Below are positions 16,611 to 26,900 of a stretch of DNA of 64,000 bases, in pieces (the stretch's first letter is position 1; each line of letters opens with the position of its first letter). The notes under the pieces were generated by a model. The model was not told where the DNA came from. It saw nothing but the letters and a program-made list of their open reading frames with translations, and searched no databases. The translations under genes were made by a program, and so were the position numbers. Source of the DNA: Pseudomonadota bacterium (GTDB taxonomy: Bacteria > Desulfobacterota > Binatia > Binatales > Binataceae); contig JAJPIG010000004.1 in the NCBI GenBank assembly GCA_021324855.1, positions 62,001-126,000 of the forward strand, in the 5' to 3' direction.

Positions 16611-18085
16611 GCCTGGACTTGCCTCTGCTCCTCTTGTTCCGCGTGGGCCATCGGCAGCGTCACATAGAAGCGCGCGCCGCGAGCGCCACACGGTTCCATC
16701 GTGATCTCGCCTTCATGGTCCTGCACGATCGATTGACTCACCGCCAGGCCCATCCCAGTCCCCCGGCCGGGTGGTTTGGTGGTGAAGAACGGATCGAAAA
16801 TTTGCGCCCGATGCTCCTCGGGGATGCCGGGGCCGTCATCTTCGAAAATCAGGCTTAGCCAGTCCCGTGCGCCATTGTGGCGAACTTGGGTGCTGATGCG
16901 CAGCTCGCCGCGCCCTTGCTCAGCCATCGCGTCAAGCGCGTTCATCCCGAGATTCACAAACACCTGCTGCAACTGGTCGGCGTCGCAATCGAGAATCAAT
17001 GGCACCGGACCGAGGTCGGGCTCCATCCGGACGTTATGACGTTCGGCCTCGGTCTCCAGAAGGCTCAGCGCGCGCATCACAATCGGCCGCAAATCGCAAC
17101 GCACGCGCTGGGGCTCCCGCCTCCGGGCATAGTCGAGCAGGCGGTGAACGATGCCTGAAATTCGATCGATCTGCGCGATGATGATGCCGAGTCCCTCGCG
17201 CAAGCGGTTGGGCTCAATATGGTTGAGCAGGTATTCGGCGCGGCCGCGAATTACGGCCATCGGACTGCCGATTTCGTGAGCAAGTCCCGACGCGAGCGTG
17301 CCGATGGTCGCGAGCTTGTCGGAATGTCGCAGGTTGCGCTCGAGTTCGAGCTGCCGCCGATGCTCGCGAAGCAGACGCTCGCGCGACGCCGTGAGCTCCG
17401 CGTCGAGGCGCCGGAACTCTTCGGTCAGGAACTCGACTTCGTTCCGCCACAGCGATCGATCGCCTTCCTCGTCATTGGAGGAGAAGCGGCTCACACGCAG
17501 CGATAACTCTGCGAGCGGTTGCGTTACGTAGCGCCGCGTTGCCAGCGTGATGAACGCCGCCGCCATCACCAGCACCAGCGCCGCGCCTCCCAGCGAGGCG
17601 GCGAGCCGGCGGCGATTGCTCTCGCGGACTTCAGAGAGGTCAACTGCGACGAGCAGATATCCTATCAGTTCCCCATTTTCGGGACGCAGAGACACCAGCC
17701 GGCAAAACCAAAAACGAGTTGCGGTTTCGCGCTCGGCCTCCCAGCGGCCGGTCTCATCCACCATCTGGAAAGCATCCATCTTAGGGTAAAGATGCTTCGG
17801 AAAATCGGGCAGAGCGAGCCATAGCTGGCGATCGGGTTTGAAGATCGCGACTTCGGTGCCCTGGTCGCGTATCTGTCTCAGGACCGAACTAACCTGATCC
17901 CACTCTTTCGAATTAACATCGTTGACCAGCGCCGCTCGCAATCCTCGCGTCGTCGCCCGGGTCTCGCGTTTCAGACTTTCAAGGTAGACGTGGGATGAAA
18001 GCTCGAAATTGAAATAGGTGTAGATTGCCACTACCGGCGTTAATGCCATCAGCAGGACGAGCGCTAAACGCGAGCCGATCTTCAC
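16607..18085 (-). CDS. Membrane sensor histidine kinase
   Basis: The 492-residue kinase has a first membrane helix at about residues 5-24, a periplasmic sensor region of about 130 residues, a second helix at about 160-182, a HAMP-like linker, a HisKA domain with phospho-acceptor His270 ([13 protein letters not shown]) and an HATPase domain with N box [11 protein letters not shown]1 DDGPGIP and G2 GTGMGLAVS. It is the partner of the NtrC-type regulator overlapping its 3' end. I placed the start at GTG 18085, where AGGTAGGA lies six bases upstream, rather than the TTG at 18109. The signal sensed is unknown. Confidence 0.92.
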   Translation of the reverse strand: MKIGSRLALVLLMALTPVVAIYTYFNFELSSHVYLESLKRETRATTRGLRAALVNDVNSKEWDQVSSVLRQIRDQGTEVAIFKPDRQLWLALPDFPKHLYPKMDAFQMVDETGRWEAERETATRFWFCRLVSLRPENGELIGYLLVAVDLSEVRESNRRRLAASLGGAALVLVMAAAFITLATRRYVTQPLAELSLRVSRFSSNDEEGDRSLWRNEVEFLTEEFRRLDAELTASRERLLREHRRQLELERNLRHSDKLATIGTLASGLAHEIGSPMAVIRGRAEYLLNHIEPNRLREGLGIIIAQIDRISGIVHRLLDYARRREPQRVRCDLRPIVMRALSLLETEAERHNVRMEPDLGPVPLILDCDADQLQQVFVNLGMNALDAMAEQGRGELRISTQVRHNGARDWLSLIFEDDGPGIPEEHRAQIFDPFFTTKPPGRGTGMGLAVSQSIVQDHEGEITMEPCGARGARFYVTLPMAHAEQEEQRQVQA

Positions 18086-18253
18086 CGCGATTCCTACCTC
18101 ACGCCACAAGCAAGCGTGAGTCTAGGCTATGATAGCGCTTACGCTGCGCGGTCGTTAACCATGAATCGCTATTTACGAAGCTGCGTGGTCCGGCGAAATC
18201 GAAACGAGCTTCTCGATGACAACGGTCGAGACTCAACAAAACGGCAGTATGCT

Positions 18254-18550
18254 CTAGAGCGTGTCTTCGGCGAGATTCCAGAAGCTGGTGAGTTCGGAAA
18301 GTCCGACACCGGTTTTTCGGCAGGCATCCGCAAGCTGGGCGTGCACTTGGATAGGGCTTGCCTGCACCGGCAATTCAGCTTCGGGATCGAAAAACAACGG
18401 CTCATCAGGGAGCGGATCGCGCCCGAACTTTTTGCGGAAGATGCCGAATCGATGCTGTACGACTTCCATTAGCGAACAGGCGGGACATATTTCTGCCGCA
18501 GTGCTGCACAATCTGTGTCCGAAGGTCACATGCCACCCGCTGTCTTCCAT
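18254..18550 (-). CDS. Short hypothetical protein
   Basis: This 98-residue product has a CPAC cysteine pair, then a segment VVQHRFGIFRKKFGRDPLPDEPLFFDPEAE that reads like a genuine folded region with a charged, Pro-rich turn, and a helical tail ending in SFWNLAEDTL. I recall no named family. I chose the ATG at 18550 because a GGGGGGA stretch lies six bases upstream; the frame stays open to 18670. It is divergent from the small DNA-binding gene across an AT-rich gap. A plus-strand frame over the same bases is less protein-like. Confidence 0.5.
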   Translation of the reverse strand: MEDSGWHVTFGHRLCSTAAEICPACSLMEVVQHRFGIFRKKFGRDPLPDEPLFFDPEAELPVQASPIQVHAQLADACRKTGVGLSELTSFWNLAEDTL

Positions 18551-18754
18551 CTCGATTCCCCCCGCGTTTGGAGCCTTTTTAAAGTTTGCAATGATCGGAC
18601 CAAATGTTATTGGGCGCATATCCGAGTCAAAATAAGAGAAAGCCATCAAGGTTGCGGAATTTGTCCCCACATGGAAAACCGAAAAGCTACATGTCCTGTT
18701 TTCCTTAAAAACCTTGGATGTGGCGCTATATCGTGAAGCTAATCCAGTATACTA

Positions 18755-18783
18755 TTGACATTTGTTAATTTTGAGGCTGAAAT
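18755..18783 (+). promoter_or_regulatory. Sigma-70-like promoter of the excisionase-like gene
   Basis: TTGACA at 18755-18760 is followed, after a 17-base AT-rich spacer, by TGAAAT (4 of 6 consensus bases). It lies 83 bases before the ATG of the HTH gene in a clearly AT-rich gap. Confidence 0.55.
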
Positions 18784-18865
18784 ACACATGCCTGTCGCGC
18801 GGGTGAGGCATAATTCAACAGTGGACGCTCTCCGCTGTAGGTCAATCAAGAAAGGGATAACTCGG

Positions 18866-19078
18866 ATGAAACGAGAAACGGTAAGTCCGAACAAGCCCGA
18901 GTTTTACACTGTCAGCCAACTTGCGAGGATGCTCCAAGTCACCGAGATGACCATCTATCGCATGGTCCGGCGCGGCGAACTCCCGTGTCATTCGATCGGC
19001 AGAGCCAAACGCTTTCGTCACACCGACATCGAAGCGTTCCTCAAAGGCTGCCGCACGCCGAATCAGCCGACAGTTTGA
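18866..19078 (+). CDS. Excisionase-type helix-turn-helix DNA-binding protein
   Basis: The 70-residue product is almost entirely a MerR-like/excisionase winged HTH: FYTVSQLARMLQVTEMTIYRMVRRGELP, followed by the wing GRAKRFRHTDIEAFLKG. Such proteins are Xis factors of mobile elements or small regulators. The ATG at 18866 follows GGGAT with suitable spacing; the frame opening at 18755 overlaps the promoter and is not used. No integrase, phage gene or attachment site was seen nearby. It converges on the recD2 gene with a 19-base gap. Confidence 0.8.
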   Translation: MKRETVSPNKPEFYTVSQLARMLQVTEMTIYRMVRRGELPCHSIGRAKRFRHTDIEAFLKGCRTPNQPTV

Positions 19079-19097
19079 CGCGGACGCTGCCGCCTGA

Positions 19098-21266
19098 TCA
19101 TCGGCTGATTCGGTCTGCGAGCCGACTGAACCTGCGCCGCTCGTCTTCGTTCCTCACTGCTTGAAGCAAGGCGCTTCTCGTCCCGACCAGTACGCAGACC
19201 CGTTCCGCGCGGGTAATGGCCGTATAGAGCAGATTACGGCGCAGCATCAGGTAATGACTCTGATGCACCGGTATCACGACGGCGGGGTACTGGCTGCCTT
19301 GGCTTTTGTGAATTGAGATCGCGTAGCCGAGCGCGAGCTGATCGAGCTCGGAGACGTCGTAGCGTGCCGTTCCTTCCTCGAAAGCGACCGCGAGGGTGCC
19401 GCGCGTGGTATCGATAGAGATGATTCGGCCAACCGCGCCGTTGAACACCAGCTTGTCGTAATTGTTGCGGACCTGAATTACGCGATCGCCTTCGCGCAAC
19501 CGTCGCTCTCCCACCCGCAGCTCCCGTCCCCCGGGATTCAGCAGTTCTTGCAATTCGCGATTGAGAATCTGCGTGCCCAGTGGTCCGCGATTCATCGGTG
19601 TCAGCACCTGGATTTCGCGCGGGTCGCTTATCCCGAACTTCCCGACCAGCCGCTGCTGCACGAGCTGCTTGATCGTCGCCAGCACGTCCTCGGCTGAGGC
19701 CCGCTCGAAAAAGAAAAAGTCGTCATCGGGGCCGTTGGTGACCTCTGGCGCGAGCCCGCGATTCAGGCGATGCGCGTTAGCGACGATGCGGCTCGCGCGC
19801 GCCTGCCGATAGACCTGCCCAAGCGCCATCACCGGCGCCAGACCCGAAGCGATCACATCCTTAAGCACGCTGCCCGGACCGACCGAGGGAAGTTGATCGC
19901 GATCGCCCACCAGCAGCAGCGAACTCTGCGGGGGAATCGCGTCGAGGAGGCTGGATGCCAGCTCGATGTCCATCATCGAGGCCTCATCGACGATCAGATA
20001 ATTGGTGCGCAGCGGGAACGATTCGCAGCGAATGAACTCGCCGGTGTCGGGCGAGTATTCGAGCAAGCGATGGATGGTTTTCGCCTCGCGCCCCGACGCG
20101 TCTGCGAGCCGGCGCGCCGCCCGGCCGGTCGGTGCGGCGAGGGTCGCCCGAATTCCGACTGCATCGAGTCCCACAATCAGCCGGCGCAGGATGGTTGTCT
20201 TGCCGGTCCCCGGACCGCCGGTTATCACCGTAAGACGGCTCCTGAGCGCTGAGCGAATCGCTGCCTGCTGCTCCGCTGAAAGCGCGAACCCGGCCTCCTT
20301 TCTGGTCGCTGCCACCATCGCGCGCTCGATCACTTGCGGGCCGAGCGGCCGTCCGCGGCTCAGATCGATCAGACGGCGCGCGACGTTGGTTTCGGCCTCG
20401 TGCAGCGCCTTCAGATAGATCGCGCGATCGTCATCGATCTTTTCGGCCACGATCGCGCCGCTTTGCGCCAGCTCATCGACGGCTGCGAGCGCGAGCTCCG
20501 AGTCCATCTCAAGCCCGCTGGTGAACTGATGCGTGATGTAGCCGAGCGGCGCGAAGACATGGCCCTCCTCGGCCATCCGCTCGAGCAGGTAGAGAATCGC
20601 GCCGCGCGCCCGCTCGATCGAATTACGCGGGATTCCGAGGCGCTCCGCGATCGTATCGGCCGTGCGGAATCCAATCCCGTGAATCTCCCGCGCCAGCAGA
20701 TACGGATCGCGCCGCACCACGGCGAGCGACTCATGGCCGTATAGTTGATGAATCCGCCGGGCGTGCGCTGCGGCAATTCCGTGTCCGCGAAGAAACACCG
20801 TCAGCTCGCGCAAGCCCGAAGCGTCGCGCCATGCCGCGGCGATGCGCGCCGCAACCACCGCGCCGAGTCCGCGCACTTCGCGCATACGCTCCGGCTCGCG
20901 GTCGAGAACGTCCGGCAGGTTTTCGCCGAAATGCTCGGCGATTCGGCGCGCCAGCGCCGGTCCGACGCCTTTGATTTCCGAAGCGAGATAGCGTTCGAGC
21001 GCAGCGACCCCCGCCGGGCGTAAAATTTCAAAATCTTCGATCTTGAACTGCTCGCCGTAGCGCGGATGCTTCTCGAAACGGCCGCGAGCGCGCAGACCCG
21101 AGCCGATCTCCACCGCGCCGAGATTGCCGACTACTGTCAGACGATCGCCGCCCGCTTCGGCGCTCCGCTTCAGAGTCGCGACTACATAGCCGTTCTGATC
21201 GTTGATGAACAGCACCTGGTCGAGCGTTCCCTCGACCATTTCTGCGGTGCGCAGTGCTTCGTTCAT
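19098..21266 (-). CDS. recD2: RecD2-type ATP-dependent DNA helicase
   Basis: The 722-residue protein matches RecD2 (SF1B, 5'-3' helicase) in length and order: an N-terminal OB-like part, tandem helix-hairpin-helix segments (SEIKGVGPALARRIAEHFG, VRGLGAVVAARIA), Walker A GGPGTGKT at 350-357, motif II VDEASMMD, the GDRDQLPSVGPG motif, and C-terminal motifs YAISIHKSQGSQYPAVV and LLYTAITRAERVCVLVG. It is free-standing, with no recB or recC, so it acts in recombination or replication repair rather than in RecBCD. The ATG at 21266 gives the standard start; the frame is open upstream to 21395. Confidence 0.95.
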   Translation of the reverse strand: MNEALRTAEMVEGTLDQVLFINDQNGYVVATLKRSAEAGGDRLTVVGNLGAVEIGSGLRARGRFEKHPRYGEQFKIEDFEILRPAGVAALERYLASEIKGVGPALARRIAEHFGENLPDVLDREPERMREVRGLGAVVAARIAAAWRDASGLRELTVFLRGHGIAAAHARRIHQLYGHESLAVVRRDPYLLAREIHGIGFRTADTIAERLGIPRNSIERARGAILYLLERMAEEGHVFAPLGYITHQFTSGLEMDSELALAAVDELAQSGAIVAEKIDDDRAIYLKALHEAETNVARRLIDLSRGRPLGPQVIERAMVAATRKEAGFALSAEQQAAIRSALRSRLTVITGGPGTGKTTILRRLIVGLDAVGIRATLAAPTGRAARRLADASGREAKTIHRLLEYSPDTGEFIRCESFPLRTNYLIVDEASMMDIELASSLLDAIPPQSSLLLVGDRDQLPSVGPGSVLKDVIASGLAPVMALGQVYRQARASRIVANAHRLNRGLAPEVTNGPDDDFFFFERASAEDVLATIKQLVQQRLVGKFGISDPREIQVLTPMNRGPLGTQILNRELQELLNPGGRELRVGERRLREGDRVIQVRNNYDKLVFNGAVGRIISIDTTRGTLAVAFEEGTARYDVSELDQLALGYAISIHKSQGSQYPAVVIPVHQSHYLMLRRNLLYTAITRAERVCVLVGTRSALLQAVRNEDERRRFSRLADRISR

Positions 21267-21412
21267 CGGCGGATGAAATAGGATTGTGCGCCGCTTAGGC
21301 CGGGCAAAGCAATTGGGCTTGCTGCGCTTGTATGGGAAACCGGAACAAACTTTGAAACCGGCGAGGGTTATGTTAGCGGGTTCGGTATCATCCAATCGAA
21401 GGAGTTATTCCG

Positions 21413-21781
21413 ATGGCCGATGAGGCATGGGCGAAAGGACAAAAGAAGCGCGAGGAATTGTTCGGTGCCGAAGGCGGCGGACGTCTCGATCTCATCCAGA
21501 AGTTCGATGAGGGCTTCGCGAAAATTCTCAACAACGTCTGCTTCGGCGACGTCTGGTCGCGGCCCGGGCTGCCGATTAAGACCCGTTCGATGATCACGAT
21601 GGCGTCGCTGATCGCGCTCGGCCGCTTCACGCAATTGAAGGGGCACATGAAGGGTGCGCTGCATATCGGCATCACTGAGGACGAGATCAAAGAAGTGATT
21701 GTTCACCTCTCGCAATACGCCGGCATCCCGTTCGCGGTCGAGGCGATCCGGGTTTTCAACGAAGTTAAGGAGGGCAAATAG
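21413..21781 (+). CDS. Carboxymuconolactone decarboxylase (CMD) family protein
   Basis: This 122-residue protein is a single CMD helical domain: LPIKTRSMITMASLIALGR, LKGHMKGALHIGITEDEIKEVIVHLSQYAGIPFAVEAIRVFNEV. It lacks the CxxC of AhpD-type peroxidase partners, so it belongs to the gamma-carboxymuconolactone-decarboxylase-like branch, of which many members have unknown substrates. AAGGAG lies eight bases before the ATG. It lies 38 bases upstream of bioA on the same strand, which may be only positional. Confidence 0.9.
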   Translation: MADEAWAKGQKKREELFGAEGGGRLDLIQKFDEGFAKILNNVCFGDVWSRPGLPIKTRSMITMASLIALGRFTQLKGHMKGALHIGITEDEIKEVIVHLSQYAGIPFAVEAIRVFNEVKEGK

Positions 21782-21819
21782 TCGCGGCGCGATCGACGCG
21801 ATGCAAGGAGGACGCGCCG

Positions 21820-23184
21820 ATGGATAACGAGCGCTACAAGCGGCTGCGCGATGCGGACCATCGCCATTTGTGGCATCCGTTCACTCAGATGCGCGCGTGG
21901 CTGGCCGATGACGAGCCGCTGATCGTCGAGCGCGGTGACGGCAACTGGCTGATTGACGTTAATGGCAGGCGTTACCTCGACGGCGTGTCGTCGTTGTGGT
22001 GCAACGTCCATGGGCATCGCAAGCCAGCACTCGATGCCGCGCTAAGCGAGCAGCTCGGAAAAATTGCGCACTCGACGATGCTCGGGATGTCGAGCGTACC
22101 GGCGATCGAGTTGGCCCGCGAGCTCATCGCGATCGCGCCGTCTGGTCTGACCCGCGTCTTCTACTCCGACTCAGGGGCGGAGGCGGTCGAGGTCGCGCTG
22201 CGAATCGCGACGCAGTACTGGCAGCTCCGCGGCGAGACGCGCCGGACGAAATTCCTTACCTTGACGGAGTCCTATCATGGCGACACGGCCGGCTCCGCGA
22301 GCCTCGGCTACAGCGAGATTTTCCATCGCTATTTGAAACCGATCCTGTTCCCGGTGCTGAAGATCGACCCGCCGCATCTGTTTCGATTCGCGCGCGGACT
22401 CGATCCGACGGCGGCGGAGGCGGCGGCGATCGCTGCAGCACGCAACCTGATCGTCGTGTATCGCGATGAGCTGGCCGGGCTGGTTATCGAGCCGATGATG
22501 CAGGGGGCCGCCGGGATGTGGAATCACTCGGCGGATTTCCTGCGCGCAATCACAAAGCTGGCGCGTGAAGCCGGTACGCTCGTGATCTTCGACGAGGTCG
22601 CAGTCGGCTTCGGGCGCACGGGCCGGATGTTCGCATCAGAGCACGCCGGTGTGGCGCCCGATCTCATGTGTCTCGGCAAGGGCATCACGGGCGGCTATCT
22701 TCCGCTCGCGGCGACGCTCGCGACCGAGGCGATGTTCGACGCCTTTCTCGGCGAGCCGCACGAGTATCGCGCCTTCTACTACGGCCACACTTACACCGGG
22801 AATCCGCTCGCGGCGTCGGTAGCGCTGGCTAATCTCGGCATCTTCCGGGACGAGCGCGTAATCGAACGAATTCAGGAACGCATAGTGCAAATGCGTGCGG
22901 GACTCGAGCGGCGTTTCGCGGGCCATCCGCATGTCGCGGACATCCGACAGGTGGGACTCATGGTTGGAATCGAAATCATGGAGGACGCGGGGCGACGGAC
23001 TCCGTATCCGTCTCGATTACTGACCGGCGCGCGCATCGCGCGCGCAGCACGGAAACGCGGCGTCGCGATCCGGCCGCTCGGCGACGTGATTGTGCTGATG
23101 CCGCCGCTATCGATCACCTTCGACGAACTCGATCTGCTGCTCGGCGCCACGCGCGAGTCGCTGGATGAAATCACGTCGGTGTGA
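21820..23184 (+). CDS. bioA: Adenosylmethionine-8-amino-7-oxononanoate aminotransferase
   Basis: This 454-residue class III PLP aminotransferase matches Bio[10 protein letters not shown] at the N-terminus, [15 protein letters not shown], the [20 protein letters not shown] segment, [13 protein letters not shown] with Asp258, and the Schiff-base Lys287 in [16 protein letters not shown]. It transfers the SAM amino group to KAPA to form DAPA in biotin synthesis. AAGGAGG is placed optimally. The next gene, six bases on, is bioD, so the two consecutive late steps are co-transcribed. bioF, bioB and bioC are not in the window. Confidence 0.95.
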   Translation: MDNERYKRLRDADHRHLWHPFTQMRAWLADDEPLIVERGDGNWLIDVNGRRYLDGVSSLWCNVHGHRKPALDAALSEQLGKIAHSTMLGMSSVPAIELARELIAIAPSGLTRVFYSDSGAEAVEVALRIATQYWQLRGETRRTKFLTLTESYHGDTAGSASLGYSEIFHRYLKPILFPVLKIDPPHLFRFARGLDPTAAEAAAIAAARNLIVVYRDELAGLVIEPMMQGAAGMWNHSADFLRAITKLAREAGTLVIFDEVAVGFGRTGRMFASEHAGVAPDLMCLGKGITGGYLPLAATLATEAMFDAFLGEPHEYRAFYYGHTYTGNPLAASVALANLGIFRDERVIERIQERIVQMRAGLERRFAGHPHVADIRQVGLMVGIEIMEDAGRRTPYPSRLLTGARIARAARKRGVAIRPLGDVIVLMPPLSITFDELDLLLGATRESLDEITSV

Positions 23185-23190
23185 AATGCG

Positions 23191-23856
23191 ATGAGCCGTC
23201 GCTTTCTGATCAGCGGAACGGATACGGGTGTCGGAAAGACCACGCTCGCGAGCGGGCTCGCTTTCGCCTTTCAGGTTCGCGGCCTGAAGGTCGGCGTGAT
23301 GAAGCCGGTCGAGACCGGATGCGCCGAACGCGACGGCGTCCTGGTCGCCAGCGATGCTGAAGCGCTGAATGCGGGTTCGTTCGCGAATTGGCCGATGGAG
23401 CTGGTGTGCCCCTATCGTTATCGCGCGCCGCTCGCACCGCCCGCCGCGGCCGAAGCCGACGGCGCTCCGCTGCCGGACCTCAATCGAATCGTCCAGAGTT
23501 ATCGACGGATCGAATCCGATGCCGACGTCATGATTGTCGAGGGCGCAGGCGGCCTGATGGTGCCGATCATCTGGGAAAAGAACTACGCCGACCTCGCGTT
23601 GATGCTCGATCTCGCGCTGGTGCTTGTAATCGCGAATCGGCTCGGAGCGCTGAACGCTGCGCTGCTGACGTTGGATTACGCCGCGCGGCGTGGGATGCGA
23701 ATCGCGGGATATGCCTTCTCGGATGTCGAGCCGGAGACTTCGCCGGCGAAAGAGACCAATCCGCGTTCGCTCGCGCGGCTCACGACCGTTCGATGCCTCG
23801 GCCATATTCGTCACAAAGCGGCGCTCGATCCGGCCATAGTTGAAGCGCTGCTTTAA
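23191..23856 (+). CDS. bioD: ATP-dependent dethiobiotin synthetase
   Basis: The 221-residue product opens with the P-loop ISGTDTGVGKTTLASGLA of BioD, has the MKPVETG motif near residue 44 and VEGAGGLMVPI around residue 115, and is of normal family length. It carboxylates DAPA to dethiobiotin with CO2 and ATP. The gene lies six bases after bioA. It converges with the RND pump gene. Confidence 0.95.
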   Translation: MSRRFLISGTDTGVGKTTLASGLAFAFQVRGLKVGVMKPVETGCAERDGVLVASDAEALNAGSFANWPMELVCPYRYRAPLAPPAAAEADGAPLPDLNRIVQSYRRIESDADVMIVEGAGGLMVPIIWEKNYADLALMLDLALVLVIANRLGALNAALLTLDYAARRGMRIAGYAFSDVEPETSPAKETNPRSLARLTTVRCLGHIRHKAALDPAIVEALL

Positions 23857-23914
23857 CTATTCGGCTTCGCCTGGATTTTCGAAGCGACGAAGCGTTGAAT
23901 CAATTCTCGGCGGC

Positions 23915-26900
23915 TCACGACGCCGCGCGGCGGCGCCCGTCGATAACACGCCGCTCTTCAGGCCGCAGCGAGGTGGTCGCAGGTTCACGATGCTCCGGAT
24001 GCCGCATCGCCAGCCATTGATGAAACCGATCCATGTAGGTGTAGACCACCGGCGTGATGTAGAGCGTCAGGAACTGTGAGAAGAAGAGTCCCCCGATGAC
24101 CGCCATGCCCAGCCCGCGCCGCGCATCGGCGCCGACGCCCGTGCCGATCGCGATCGGCAGCACGCCGAGCAACGCCGCCATCGTGGTCATCATGATCGGC
24201 CGGAAACGAATCAAGCAGCCTTCGACAATGGCCGTGGCGGCATCGACGTTCTCCGTCCGCTGCGCATCGAGGGCGAAGTCAATCATCATGATCGCGTTCT
24301 TTTTGACCAGGCCGACAAGCATGATGACGCCGACAAACGAGAACAGGTCGAGCTCGAGGCCGAACAACATCAACGTCAGCAGCGCGCCGAAGCCGGCGGC
24401 GGGCAGGCCGGACAGAATCGTGAGCGGATGGATGAAGCTTTCATACAGGATGCCGAGCACGAGATAGATCACGAGAATCGCGAGCACCAGCAACATCCCG
24501 AGATTGCCCATCGATTTCTGAAAGGCCTCGGCGGTGCCCTTGAAGTTCGCCGTGATGCCGTCCGGAAGCGTGTCGGCGGCGAGCAGCTTTACTTCGTCGA
24601 GTGCGTTGCCGAGCGAAACGCCGTCCGCGACGTTGAATGAAATCGTGACCGATGGAAGCTGCCCGGTGTGATTGATTGCAAGCGGGCCGAGAGTGCGCTC
24701 AAGCTTCGCGACCGTCGCGAGCGGGACCAGGCTGCCATTGCTCGACCGCACGTAAAGCATCGAAAGCGTGCCTGGATCGTCCTGGAAGCGGGGTTCGACC
24801 TCAAGGATCACGCGGTACTCCTCGTTCGATGCGTAGATCGTCGAAATCTGGCGCGAGCCGTAGGCGTCGTAGAGCGCATCCTCAATCGCCTGCGCTGAGA
24901 CTCCGAGCTCGCGCGCCTTGTCGCGATCGATCGTAACGTTGACCTGCGGGTTGCTGACCTGGAGGTCGCTGTCGACATCGCGGAGGTCGCTCATCGCGCG
25001 CATCTTCTGCTCGAGGATCGGCGCGTAATGATAGAGCTGTTCGGTGTTCGCGCCCTGCAGCGTCATCTGGTAGAGCGCGTTGGTGAACTGCGCGGTCATC
25101 TGGATGATGGGCGGATTCTGCATGAAAGCGAAGATGCCCGGCACCGAAGCCATTTCCGGCCGCAGCTTATTAATCATCTGGTCGACGCTGAAATTGCGCT
25201 CCGCGCGCGGCTTCAGATGAGCGAACAGGATTCCCGAGTTGGGCGCGCCGAAACTGCCCTCGTTGCCACAGCTCGAAAAATAATTCTCGATGCCGGGAGT
25301 CTTGGCGAGGATTGCTGCCAACGCCTTCTGATGGCGCACCATCGCATCGAACGAGATGCCCTGCGCCGCCTTCGTAAAAATCAAAAGCTGCCCGGTATCT
25401 TCGCTGGGAATGAATCCCTTCTCGACGGCCGTAAAAAGGTACCCGGTACCGACCACCAGCAGCAGCAGTCCGATCATCGTGGCGCGCCGATGCCGCATCA
25501 CGGCATTCAGGCTTACCCGGTACGCCTCGAGCATCGCGGCGAACCCGCGCTCAGTCGCCATGTAGAGGCGCCCATGATGTTCGCTCTCCGGCGGACGGAG
25601 GAAGCGGCTGCACAGCATCGGCGTCAACGTCAGTGAGACGAAACCCGAGACCAGGATGGCGGCGGCAATCGTGACCGCGAACTCGTGCAGCAGCCGGCCG
25701 AGCACGCCGCCGAGGAACAGCACCGGTATGAAGACGGCGGCCAGCGAGAACGTCATCGAGAGGATCGTGAAGCCTATCTCGCGGGAGCCTTCGTAGGCGG
25801 CCTGCAGAACGCTCTTGCCCATCTCCATGTGGCGCACGATGTTCTCGAGCATCACGATCGCGTCGTCGACGACGAAGCCGACCGACAAGGTCAGGGCGAG
25901 CAGCGAAAGATTGTCGACCGTATAGCCGAGCAGCCACATCACGGCGAACGTGCCGATTAGCGACATCGGCAGCGCAAGGCTGGGAATGATGGTTGCCGAC
26001 AAATTGCGCAGAAATACGAAAATCACCATCACCACCAGGAAGACCGTCAGCATCAACGTGAACTGCACGTCGTTGACCGACGAGCGGATCGTCTGCGAGC
26101 GATCGTAGAGCGTGGTGAGTGTAATTGCGGCCGGCAGATCGGCGCGGAAGGCCGGCAGGATCTGACGGATGTTGTTGATCACCTCGACGGTGTTGGTGCC
26201 CGGCTGGCGTTCGATGCCGAGGACGATTCCGCGATCGTTGTTGATCCAGCCGGCGACCTTGTCGTTCTCGACGCTGTCGATGACGCGGCCGAGATCGCCA
26301 AGCCGCACCGGCGAGCCTTTGCGATAGGTCACGATCAACGGCCGATATGCGGCGGCATTGAAAAGTTGACCGTTCGCGCGCACGGTGAACGCCTGGTTCA
26401 TCCCATACAGCGTGCCGGTCGGCATATCGACGTTACCGCTCTGCACGGCCTGCGCGACCTCGTCGATGCCGATGTCGTGAGCGGCGAGCGCCCGGGGATC
26501 AAGTTGTACGCGCACGGCGTACTTCTGAGCGCCGTAGACCTGAACCTGCGCGACGCCGTTGATCATCGAGATGCGCTCGGCGAGTTGCGTCTCAGCGTAT
26601 GAATCGACCGTCGAGAGCGGCAGCGTCGAAGACGACAGGCCGAGGTAGAGAATCGCCTTGTCGGCGGGATTGACCTTGCGATAGGTGGGCGGCGTCGGCA
26701 TTCCTTGGGGCAAGTCGGCGTTGGCCTGCGCGATGGCGGCCTGGACGTCCTGCGCAGCGGCGTCGATATTGCGATTGAGATCGAATTGCAGCGAGATCGA
26801 GGTCGAGCCCTGAATGCTCGTCGAGGTCATCGAGTCGATTCCAGCGATAGTGGAAAACTGCTTCTCAAGCGGCAGCGCCACAGATGACGCCATGGTCTCC

